A stretch of DNA of 64,000 nucleotides from Cyclobacterium qasimii M12-11B (GTDB lineage Bacteria; Bacteroidota; Bacteroidia; Cytophagales; Cyclobacteriaceae), in the NCBI RefSeq assembly GCF_000427295.1, contig NZ_ATNM01000064.1, positions 124,001 to 188,000 on the forward strand. The letters run 5' to 3'. Shown one piece after another: positions 8,404 through 15,523 of this stretch; the first letter of the stretch is position 1; every line of letters begins with the position of its first letter. The position numbers were made by a program, and so were the translations under genes. A model generated the notes under the pieces. The model was given only the letters and a program-made list of their open reading frames with translations. It was not told the origin of the DNA and searched no databases.

Positions 8404-9486
8404 ATGAAACCTGAATTTAAGTATAAAACCATCCAATTTTTAACATTACTAATAATAGCCGCTTCCACTTATGGCTTTATTTCAAAAGAGCCAAGGAAAC
8501 ATCATCCACACATCAACGCAAAAGAAGTTGAAATACATCCTCAGAAGCTAAGCAACTTCACCCTTGCTGATGGAGAAGAGTACAAATTGGTGAATTCTTC
8601 CATCAAGCAATTTTACACCATCGCTTTTAGTGGAAACATTGAAAAGTTTGACACCCTTACCATTGGTAAAGGTAGTGGCAGGTACCTTACCAGTAATCTA
8701 ATCATCACCCCAGACAGTATAATCTCCAACAGAGTTACCAATGTAACCGCTAGAACAGCCACCAAGCATCAGCTAACATTAAAAAATGATATAAGCATTA
8801 AAATTGAAAGAGGTTTAAGTTCAAGTACTGTCACTATAATTAACGAAAAAGACACCTTAAGTTTTTCTTCGGATTTTATAGGAATGAACCAACCATTTAT
8901 TCATTCTTCAGGTACGGAGATAAAGGTTGACACTTTTGAGTTTATTTGCGAAGATTACAATTCAGATGTATTTGTTTTTGGCGACAGTTATGTGAGTAGT
9001 GCCAGTCCATCAAGATGGCCCTATTATATAAATGAGGCAGGCTATCAATTTTTATGTGATGGTTTACCAGGCGGTAAATCGAAAGATTCCTTTGATTTTA
9101 TCAATGCTGCTTTTTCTATAAACAAACCAAAATATGCGATTTGGTGTCTGGGCATGAATGATAAAAGTGATGTTGAAAGAGTGGCCAATGAGGAATGGAA
9201 AAGCTATGTGAAAAAGGTCATGGAACTCTGTGCGAAACACAATGTCACCTTAATTCTGTCAACGGTCCCTACTGTAGAAATCAGAAATAACAGAGGCAAA
9301 AATGATTTTGTAAGGGCATCCGGTTATCGATACATTGATTTTGATGAAGCAGTTTCTGATGGTGAAGGAAATTGGAAAGAAGGAATGTTAGCAAAGGATG
9401 GCGTCCATCCTGATAAAAAGGGAGCAGAAGCCATGGCAGATAAATTCTTATCAGACTTTCCAGAAATAAAGAATTACTTGAGGTAA
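8404..9486 (+). CDS. SGNH/GDSL hydrolase with N-terminal beta-rich domain
   Basis: 360 residues. One N-terminal hydrophobic segment (FLTLLIIAASTYGFI, ~12-26) serves as signal or anchor. Residues ~45-180 form a beta-rich region of unknown family. The SGNH domain follows, with block I FGDSY (nucleophile Ser195), block II GLPGGKS (~220-226), block III GMND (250-253) and block V DGVHPD (332-337). All catalytic positions are present. Such enzymes deacylate polysaccharides or peptidoglycan in the envelope. Together with the preceding DUF1919 gene this suggests acyl-group turnover on a surface glycan, which is inference. The start ATG at 8404 places the hydrophobic segment correctly. Confidence 0.75.
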   Translation: MKPEFKYKTIQFLTLLIIAASTYGFISKEPRKHHPHINAKEVEIHPQKLSNFTLADGEEYKLVNSSIKQFYTIAFSGNIEKFDTLTIGKGSGRYLTSNLIITPDSIISNRVTNVTARTATKHQLTLKNDISIKIERGLSSSTVTIINEKDTLSFSSDFIGMNQPFIHSSGTEIKVDTFEFICEDYNSDVFVFGDSYVSSASPSRWPYYINEAGYQFLCDGLPGGKSKDSFDFINAAFSINKPKYAIWCLGMNDKSDVERVANEEWKSYVKKVMELCAKHNVTLILSTVPTVEIRNNRGKNDFVRASGYRYIDFDEAVSDGEGNWKEGMLAKDGVHPDKKGAEAMADKFLSDFPEIKNYLR

Positions 9487-9563
9487 AGGAAAATTCACAA
9501 CCGCCAAAAAACATTATCAATCAGAAGTTGGCATTGTTTTGTCTACCCTTAGAATTGACTATA

Positions 9564-9992
9564 ATGGATAAATATTTAGATGCAGATCCAGAAGCAGGAA
9601 TCCGCTTTTACAAAGACTTTAATGACAAAGGCAAAGTGGTCATGATGAACCTGTTAAAGTTTAGGACGGTAGCCGATTATACCAACCTTGAATCATTGAA
9701 GTCTGCTGATCCAATTACCGGAGAACAGGCTTATGAACTTTATATGGACAATACCATGCCTGAATTGAACAAAGCTGGAAGTCGCATTTTGTTCTATGGT
9801 GAATGCAAACACTTTATTATCGGTCCAGATGCGGAAAAGTGGGACGCTGTTCTACTAGTTGAACACCAATCAGTCAACGCCTTTATTGCCTTTTCTCAGA
9901 ACAAGGACTTTTTAGAAAATGCAGGGCACAGGACCGCTGCCCTGGAAGATTCGAGATTGCTGCCCATTTCCGAAAATGAAAAATACACCTAA
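9564..9992 (+). CDS. DUF1330 family protein
   Basis: 142 residues from the ATG at 9564. An earlier in-frame start at 9528 would add 12 residues (ALFCLPLELTI) unlike the family, so I prefer the internal ATG. The ferredoxin-like, dimeric alpha/beta barrel family DUF1330 is recognisable from KVVMMNLLKF near the N-terminus and WDAVLLVEHQSVNAFIAF in the second half. The family is small, cytoplasmic and of unknown function; relatives include EthD and antibiotic-biosynthesis monooxygenase-like folds. It is a lone gene after the SGNH hydrolase. Confidence 0.6.
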   Translation: MDKYLDADPEAGIRFYKDFNDKGKVVMMNLLKFRTVADYTNLESLKSADPITGEQAYELYMDNTMPELNKAGSRILFYGECKHFIIGPDAEKWDAVLLVEHQSVNAFIAFSQNKDFLENAGHRTAALEDSRLLPISENEKYT

Positions 9993-10173
9993 TCTATAAA
10001 GAGTTAGATGGAATAAAACACACCCAAAGGTCATCAGGATACTTTATTTACTTTATAACATTCTAAACGCTTTCTAAACTTATTTTTTAGAACGTTGATC
10101 CTCCTTAAGGGATAAAATTATTTCTTTGCGACTCTGCGTGCAGTTAACTTTAAATACTCATTGCCATAAATAC

Positions 10174-10249
10174 CTAAACTGCGGCCGGCTGAGCGGAGTC
10201 GAAGCCTTAGGGTAACGTGTAATACCTTCTCCTTCCGCTCAGGATCCGT
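10174..10249. repeat. REP/BIME-like palindromic repeat
   Basis: Contains CTGAGCGGAGTCGAAG (10189-10204), followed by a partly complementary arm CTTCCGCTCAG (10231-10241) and GGATCCG. This is the same family as the elements at 53701-53789, 53846-54016 and 55010-55182, though with a weaker right arm. The rest of the 9993-10412 gap is AT-rich and holds no supported gene. Confidence 0.6.
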
Positions 10250-10412
10250 TTTACCGTGTTAACATCTACTTTCCACTGTAACAATCTCTAAACCAAACCT
10301 TTTAAGATTACCCTCCCTTTTCAACTCGATGCAAACTTAGCATTGATTTTGCGGGGTAAATGGTACATGGCGACTAAAGTCAATTAAATGATTTAAGAAT
10401 ACTTTATAAAAA

Positions 10413-10426
10413 AATGAACGTTCATT
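10413..10426 (+). promoter_or_regulatory. perfect 14-bp palindrome, candidate TetR operator
   Basis: AATGAACGTTCATT is fully self-complementary and lies 39 bases upstream of the regulator's ATG at 10466. A second CATT half-repeat follows directly. TGAACGTTCA-type palindromes are typical TetR/AcrR operators, so autoregulation of the TetR gene and the reductase behind it is the simplest reading. The palindrome is seen; the binding is inferred. Confidence 0.65.
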
Positions 10427-10465
10427 CATTATTATCCGTTGAGTAAGTATTCCAATAAGATAAAA

Positions 10466-11038
10466 ATGAGCAGCATCCCAAAAAGTAGGAATAAAAGAGA
10501 GGCCCTGGTAAAGGCGACAATTCAACTTGTCAACAACAATGGGTTCCATGCAGCGCCAATGTCTAAGATTGCAAAGATGGCAGGGGTATCGCCTGGGACA
10601 ATTTACCTGTACTTTGAAAACAAGCAGGATCTGGTAAATCAAGTATACATTGAAGTTAAGGCTTCCTTCACGCAGTTTGCTTTTAAAGATTATAAGGAGA
10701 CCGCTTCAATAGCAATTGACTTTGAAAAAATATGGAAGAATATAGCTGCCTTCAAGTTGAATGAAATAGAAGAATCCATGTTTTTATCTCAATGTGAAAA
10801 CACGCCCATGATAGATGAACCCAGCAGAAAGGAAGGCCTTAAGCACTTAAGCCCACTACTGGAGCTTTGGGAGCGTGGACAGGCAGAAGGAGTTATAAAA
10901 CAAGTTTCCCCTTTCTTGCTTTACGCATTTAGCATCTATCCTATTTCCTTTCTATTACAACAGCGTGAGCGTTTTGAAATAAAGCCAGAAAACATAAATG
11001 ATGCCTTTGAAATGGCTTGGAACAGTATTAAAATTTAA
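10466..11038 (+). CDS. TetR/AcrR family transcriptional regulator
   Basis: 190 residues from the ATG at 10466. A TTG-initiated extension to 10439 is less likely. The N-terminal helix-turn-helix spans about residues 10-55, with MSKIAKMAGVSPGTIYLYF as the recognition region. The rest is an all-helical ligand-binding domain. A perfect palindrome (10413-10426) in front of the gene is the probable operator. The MDR reductase gene begins 11 bases after the stop, so the two form an operon; this suggests that the regulator senses an electrophile or carbonyl compound that the reductase removes. The family is certain; the ligand is unknown. Confidence 0.9.
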   Translation: MSSIPKSRNKREALVKATIQLVNNNGFHAAPMSKIAKMAGVSPGTIYLYFENKQDLVNQVYIEVKASFTQFAFKDYKETASIAIDFEKIWKNIAAFKLNEIEESMFLSQCENTPMIDEPSRKEGLKHLSPLLELWERGQAEGVIKQVSPFLLYAFSIYPISFLLQQRERFEIKPENINDAFEMAWNSIKI

Positions 11039-11049
11039 ATAAAGAAAAC

Positions 11050-12051
11050 ATGACTAGTACAAAAACGATTAATTTAAAAAGCAGACCAAAAGGAGCACCT
11101 ACCTTAACAGATTTCGACTTTACCACTTCTGAAAACCCTGAATTGCAGGATGGAGAAGTATTGTTGGCTACAAAATATGTTTCTGTGGATCCTTATTTAA
11201 GGGGAAGAATGAGTGATGCGCCATCTTATGTCCCTCCTTTCAAACTTAATGAGCCAATTTCTTCAGGGGTTATTGCTGAAGTTTTGGAGTCAAAAAGCAC
11301 AAAATTCACCAAAGGTGACAAAGTGATAGGTTCCTTACAATGGAAGGAAACACAGGTAGCCAAAGAAGAAGGACTTAGAAAAGTAGACCCTGATAAGGCG
11401 CCACTTTCTGCTTACCTGGGAATCATTGGCATGACAGGCCTTACTGCATTTCTTGGATTAAGAGAGATAGGTAAACCTAAAAAGGGTGAAACCCTCCTCG
11501 TGTCTGGCGCAGCTGGAGCGGTAGGTTCTGTGGTAGGCCAAATCGGTAAAATCCTTGGACTACGTGTAGTGGGTATAGCGGGTACGGATGAAAAAGTAGA
11601 TATGCTTACTTCGGAATTCGGATTTGATGAAGGCATCAATTATAACACCACCGAAAACATGGTCGAGGCAATAAAAAGTGCTTGTCCAGATGGTGTCGAC
11701 ATCTACTTTGACAATGTTGGCGGTGAGATATCAGATGCAGTACTTTTCAACATCAATAAATTCTCAAGAACCGTCATCTGTGGTGCTATTTCAGTTTACA
11801 ATAAAACCGAAAAGCCAAAAAGTCTCAGTGTGCAAACTTTCCTTGTAAAGAAAAGTTCTTTAATGCAGGGATTCGTAGTTTCTGACTATGAAGACAAACA
11901 TGCTGAAGGCATCCAACAATTGGCCGAATGGTTGCAACAAGGCAAACTGCATGCATCTGAAACCATCAAAGAAGGATTTGAGAATATACCACAGGCCTTT
12001 TTAGACCTTTTCGAAGGAAAAAACAAAGGGAAAATGGTAGTTAAAATTTAG
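11050..12051 (+). CDS. NADP-dependent MDR reductase, CurA/prostaglandin-reductase-like
   Basis: 333 residues, a normal length for the leukotriene B4 dehydrogenase/CurA branch of the MDR superfamily. Branch-specific segments are VSVDPYLRGRM near residue 45, IGMTGLTAFLGL (~126-137) and the dinucleotide site SGAAGAVGS (152-160), followed by YFDNVGGEISDAVL. No zinc ligands are present. These enzymes reduce alpha,beta-unsaturated aldehydes and ketones with NADPH in the cytoplasm. It lies directly downstream of the TetR gene and presumably shares its operator. The DJ-1-like and SDR genes further along the same strand fit a reactive-carbonyl response. Confidence 0.88.
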   Translation: MTSTKTINLKSRPKGAPTLTDFDFTTSENPELQDGEVLLATKYVSVDPYLRGRMSDAPSYVPPFKLNEPISSGVIAEVLESKSTKFTKGDKVIGSLQWKETQVAKEEGLRKVDPDKAPLSAYLGIIGMTGLTAFLGLREIGKPKKGETLLVSGAAGAVGSVVGQIGKILGLRVVGIAGTDEKVDMLTSEFGFDEGINYNTTENMVEAIKSACPDGVDIYFDNVGGEISDAVLFNINKFSRTVICGAISVYNKTEKPKSLSVQTFLVKKSSLMQGFVVSDYEDKHAEGIQQLAEWLQQGKLHASETIKEGFENIPQAFLDLFEGKNKGKMVVKI

Positions 12052-12235
12052 GCTGAAAAATAGCCGCTAAAATGTATCCACTTGTCACCGAAACTTTTAA
12101 AGGACAAATAATAGTCTCTTATAAAAAGCTTCGGTGCCAGGAAAGGATCGCTAAACATACCCTTTGATCTAAGACTCAGTATTTTTCTTAAAAAGCCTGA
12201 AGAATCGTAGGGAAGAAATTAAAAGAATAAAAAAG

Positions 12236-12913
12236 ATGAAAGTATTATTTGTATTGACCTCCCATGACAAATTGGGAGAGACTGGCGAAAAAACTGGTTT
12301 TTGGATAGAGGAATTCGCAGCACCTTATTATTTACTTAAAGACAATGGGATTTCAATAACTTTGGCCTCCCCAAAAGGTGGACAACCTCCTATTGACCCT
12401 AAAAGCACGGAACCTGACTTCCAAACAGCTTCAACAAAAAGGTTCAATGAGGACAAGGAAACACAAGAAACCCTGTCTTCCACTTTGAAATTAGAAACGG
12501 TAAATCAAGCAGATTATGATGCGGTGTTTTATCCGGGAGGTCATGGACCTTTATGGGATTTAGCAGAGGACAAAAACTCAATCGCATTGATAGAGGATTT
12601 CATAAAAAACAACAAACCTGTCGCTGCTGTTTGCCATGCTCCAGCTATTTTTAAACACACTAAAAATGCAGACGGAACACCATTGGTAAGTGGAAAAAAA
12701 GTAACTGGCTTCACCAATGGCGAGGAAGAAGGGGTTCAATTGACAGATATTGTGCCATTTTTGGTAGAAGACATGCTAAAATCTAATGGTGGCATCTATT
12801 CCAAAGGTGATGACTGGGCTTCCTATGCAGTAGAAGACGGCTTGTTAATAACTGGACAAAACCCAGCTTCTTCTGAGTTGGCCGCTGAACTTTTATTAAA
12901 AAGACTAAGTTAA
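12236..12913 (+). CDS. type 1 glutamine amidotransferase-like protein (DJ-1/PfpI, Hsp31-like)
   Basis: 225 residues. The nucleophile elbow is VAAVCHAPA (Cys133, followed by His134). Upstream is YPGGHGPLWDL (~100-109), whose GGHG is typical of the Hsp31/YajL-like branch. This arrangement matches glyoxalase III and chaperone-type DJ-1 proteins, which detoxify methylglyoxal or repair glycated groups without cofactors. Glu near EEFAAPYY in the N-terminal quarter could complete the triad. A clear terminator follows at 12930. The neighbourhood (carbonyl reductase, SDR) supports a reactive-aldehyde role, but that is inference. Confidence 0.88.
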   Translation: MKVLFVLTSHDKLGETGEKTGFWIEEFAAPYYLLKDNGISITLASPKGGQPPIDPKSTEPDFQTASTKRFNEDKETQETLSSTLKLETVNQADYDAVFYPGGHGPLWDLAEDKNSIALIEDFIKNNKPVAAVCHAPAIFKHTKNADGTPLVSGKKVTGFTNGEEEGVQLTDIVPFLVEDMLKSNGGIYSKGDDWASYAVEDGLLITGQNPASSELAAELLLKRLS

Positions 12914-12929
12914 TATCTCTTAGGTATAG

Positions 12930-12973
12930 AAAGGAAGGCTTTTAGATCAATACCTATGGCCTTCCTTTTTTAT
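12930..12973 (+). terminator. rho-independent terminator after the DJ-1-like gene
   Basis: AAAGGAAGGC (12930-12939) pairs with GCCTTCCTTT (12959-12968), and T residues continue after it. AGGTAT (12922-12927) could alternatively pair with ATACCT (12950-12955) inside the loop region, so two exclusive hairpins overlap. Confidence 0.75.
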
Positions 12974-13046
12974 AATACCCTTTCATTACCTAAAGATGAC
13001 GAATATTAATAAAGTTGCCTTAATCAACCCCCTAAATATAATTTAA

Positions 13047-13799
13047 ATGTTTAGACATCAAGGCAAAAGCAGAACTTACAAACACAACTTACAGATTGCT
13101 ACTTTTTTATCTTTTGTAGCTGGGATAGTTAATGTTACTGGATTTTTATCTTTTAAACAATTGACCACAAATGTGACAGGTCACTTTGCCTTGTTTATCT
13201 ATGACCTTTCCAATTTTGAATTTTGGAAGGGCACCATTTATTTCCTTTACATTTTCTCCTTTCTCTTCGGCTCTTTTTTATCAAGCTTTTTAATTGAAAA
13301 TTATCGGGAGAACAAGAAATTGAATGTCTTTGTTTTACCAACAATAATCGAGGGCTTTATTTTATTATTAATTGCCATTATGAGTAATTTTGTAGAAATA
13401 ACTCATCCAGATGTCATTGCATGCATGTTACTTTTTGCAATGGGAATTCAGAATTCCTTCGTTACTAAAATTTCAAACACCATAGTAAGGACTACCCATT
13501 TGACTGGGCTATTTACAGATTTAGGCATAGAATTGTCACAATTGTTATTCCCGAAATCTCACCCAAACAGAGAGAAAATTAAAGCAACCATTAAACTGCG
13601 TATTTTCATCATATTGTTCTTTTTTGCAGGGGGGCTTTTTGGTGGTTTCCTATATTCAAAAGTTGACCTTAAACTTAATACTTTGATTTTTGGAGCATTG
13701 ATACTATTAATTGGTCTCTTTTACGATGATTTCAGGTACCGGGTGATTAAAACCAAAAGAAAATACGACCAAAGAAAAAAAGGAAAATCACAAAACTAG
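13047..13799 (+). CDS. YoaK family (DUF1275) membrane protein
   Basis: 250 residues with about six hydrophobic spans (for example FLSFVAGIVNVTGFLSF, GTIYFLYIFSFLFGSFLSSF, FILLLIAIMSNFV and IFIILFFFAGGLFGGFLY) and a lysine-rich cytoplasmic tail. Family hallmarks are GIVNVTGFL near the N-terminus, TTNVTGHFA, and MGIQNSFVTKIS followed by RTTHLTGLFTDLG. YoaK/DUF1275 proteins are inner-membrane proteins of unknown transport function. The gene starts its own unit after the terminator at 12930-12973 and precedes the SDR gene by 39 bases. Confidence 0.85.
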   Translation: MFRHQGKSRTYKHNLQIATFLSFVAGIVNVTGFLSFKQLTTNVTGHFALFIYDLSNFEFWKGTIYFLYIFSFLFGSFLSSFLIENYRENKKLNVFVLPTIIEGFILLLIAIMSNFVEITHPDVIACMLLFAMGIQNSFVTKISNTIVRTTHLTGLFTDLGIELSQLLFPKSHPNREKIKATIKLRIFIILFFFAGGLFGGFLYSKVDLKLNTLIFGALILLIGLFYDDFRYRVIKTKRKYDQRKKGKSQN

Positions 13800-13838
13800 T
13801 CGCCTAAAATCTTTACGTACTACCTTCAATCTACAACC

Positions 13839-14573
13839 ATGAAATTAGAAAATAAAGTAATTATTGTAACAGGCTCTTCCAGAGGAATAGGGAAAGAAAT
13901 TGCACTGCTTTTGGCTGAAAATGGTGCGAAAGTTGTGGTAAATTCTTCCAGTAGCATGCCTGAGGCACAAAAGGTTGTTGACACAATCCTAAAAAAGGGA
14001 GGACATGCCTTGGCCGTTAAAGCAGATGTGAGTCAAAAAGAAGAGGTTACTCAGTTATTTGACGAAACCATTAAGACTTTCGGAAAAGTAGATGTGTTGG
14101 TAAACAATGCCGGTGTTATGGTTACAAAAAAACTAAAAGACTTTACACAGGAGGACTTTAGTTGGCAGTTTGATGTTAATGTTAGAGGCGTTTTCAATAC
14201 CTTGCAAGAGGCAGACAGCAAACTGGCGGACAATGGAAACATTATCAATTTTTCTTCTAGCACAGTGAAAATGATGTTCCCTACCTATGCTTTGTATTCG
14301 GCCTCAAAAGCTGCCGTGGAACAGATGACTAGGGTTTTTTCGAAAGAAATAGGACGAGGAATATCCGTAAATGCCATTGCTCCGGGACCAACGGAAACAG
14401 AATTGTTTTTAAAAGGTAAAACGCCTGAATTTATAGAAAAGCTAAGTGCCATGAATGCCTTTGACAGATTGGCATCTCCAATGGACATCGCCAAAATAGT
14501 ATTGTTTTTAGCAAGCGAAGATTCTAAATGGGTTTCAGGCCAGGTAATAGGCGCAAATGGCGCAATGATATAA
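13839..14573 (+). CDS. short-chain dehydrogenase/reductase (SDR)
   Basis: 244 residues of the classical SDR family. The cofactor motif TGSSRGIG lies at 11-18, NNAG at 89-92, catalytic Ser near 139-141, and Tyr153 with Lys157 in YSASK. The Arg/Ser-rich dinucleotide region suggests NADP(H). Sequence style is close to FabG-like 3-oxoacyl reductases, but many SDRs share it and the substrate cannot be deduced. The DUF6503 lipoprotein gene follows 23 bases after the stop, so the two are likely co-transcribed. Confidence 0.88.
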   Translation: MKLENKVIIVTGSSRGIGKEIALLLAENGAKVVVNSSSSMPEAQKVVDTILKKGGHALAVKADVSQKEEVTQLFDETIKTFGKVDVLVNNAGVMVTKKLKDFTQEDFSWQFDVNVRGVFNTLQEADSKLADNGNIINFSSSTVKMMFPTYALYSASKAAVEQMTRVFSKEIGRGISVNAIAPGPTETELFLKGKTPEFIEKLSAMNAFDRLASPMDIAKIVLFLASEDSKWVSGQVIGANGAMI

Positions 14574-14596
14574 CCCTAACAATTAAAAGATATAAA

Positions 14597-15403
14597 ATGA
14601 AACTAAGTTTAATTGCTCTGATAATTATAAATGCACTTCTCATGTCTTGCAATGGGAAAGACCAATCCACTGAAATTGAAACCACTTTTCAAAACAAGGG
14701 CCATGAGTTGGTTTATGAAATGGTGCAAAAAGTGGGCAATTATGCTACCCTTGCAAAACATAAAGATGTGGTGTATTCTTATAAATACCAGACCCCAGAT
14801 GGAAAAGCGGATATATCCACAGAAAAGTATATTTTCGATGGAGAGCTCTCCTATGGGGCATATCAACCACACGAACGAACTTTAGCAAATCTTGAAGGGC
14901 CGATTGAGCAAGGGTATGATGGCAAAGAGTATTGGCTAAAGCACAAAGGAAAAGTCATAACGGACACAACCTCATTGAAAAGAGTTACTTTCAACAGGCC
15001 TACCAATTTCTATTGGTTTACCATGTTTCAGAAATTATTGGATCCAGGTCTTAATTATGAATACATCGGGGAAAAAATGATAAAAGACAATGCCTATGAC
15101 ATTGTAAAAATCACTTTTGAATCAGCAACAGACAAGCCCACTGATATTTATCAAGTATACATCAACAAAGACACAAAAATGGTTGACCAGTTTCTTTTTA
15201 CGGTAGTAGATGCAGGAGTAATAGAAACACCAATGTTAATGGAGCTTGAATACGAGCAGATTGATAACCTACTCATACCAACTAAGCGACGTTATAAAAA
15301 ATCCACTTGGGAAGCTGAGGTAACAGATGAACCCTGGATAACGGTGGACTGGTCGAATATCAAATTCAACAACGATTTAAGCCGGGAGCTTTTTAAGAAA
15401 TAG
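14597..15403 (+). CDS. DUF6503 family lipoprotein
   Basis: 268 residues from the ATG at 14597. The longer frame reaching into the SDR gene lacks a signal peptide at its start and is rejected. The product begins KLSLIALIIINALLMSC, a signal peptide ending in a lipobox, so Cys18 is probably lipidated. The body is beta-rich, with YDGKEYWLKHKGKVITD and NFYWFTMFQKLLDPGLNYEY, typical of DUF6503 proteins of Bacteroidota; these resemble LolA/LolB-like outer-membrane lipoprotein folds, function unknown. It ends at a strong bidirectional terminator. Confidence 0.7.
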   Translation: MKLSLIALIIINALLMSCNGKDQSTEIETTFQNKGHELVYEMVQKVGNYATLAKHKDVVYSYKYQTPDGKADISTEKYIFDGELSYGAYQPHERTLANLEGPIEQGYDGKEYWLKHKGKVITDTTSLKRVTFNRPTNFYWFTMFQKLLDPGLNYEYIGEKMIKDNAYDIVKITFESATDKPTDIYQVYINKDTKMVDQFLFTVVDAGVIETPMLMELEYEQIDNLLIPTKRRYKKSTWEAEVTDEPWITVDWSNIKFNNDLSRELFKK

Positions 15404-15422
15404 TATTTAGAACCTGAATTTT

Positions 15423-15466
15423 AAGGGCCTATTAAGTATGACAATTACTAAATAGGCCCTTTGTTT
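15423..15466. terminator. bidirectional terminator between convergent genes
   Basis: AAGGGCCTATT (15423-15433) and AATAGGCCCTT (15451-15461) form a perfect 11-bp stem, with an inner AGTA/TACT extension and T-rich flank. It serves the DUF6503 gene on the plus strand and probably the end of the locus at 15524 on the minus strand. Confidence 0.85.
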
Positions 15467-15523
15467 TCAATTTGTCCATGAAAGCAGAAGGCAAGACTAT
15501 TTTTAGATAGGAATGTTTCCAGA

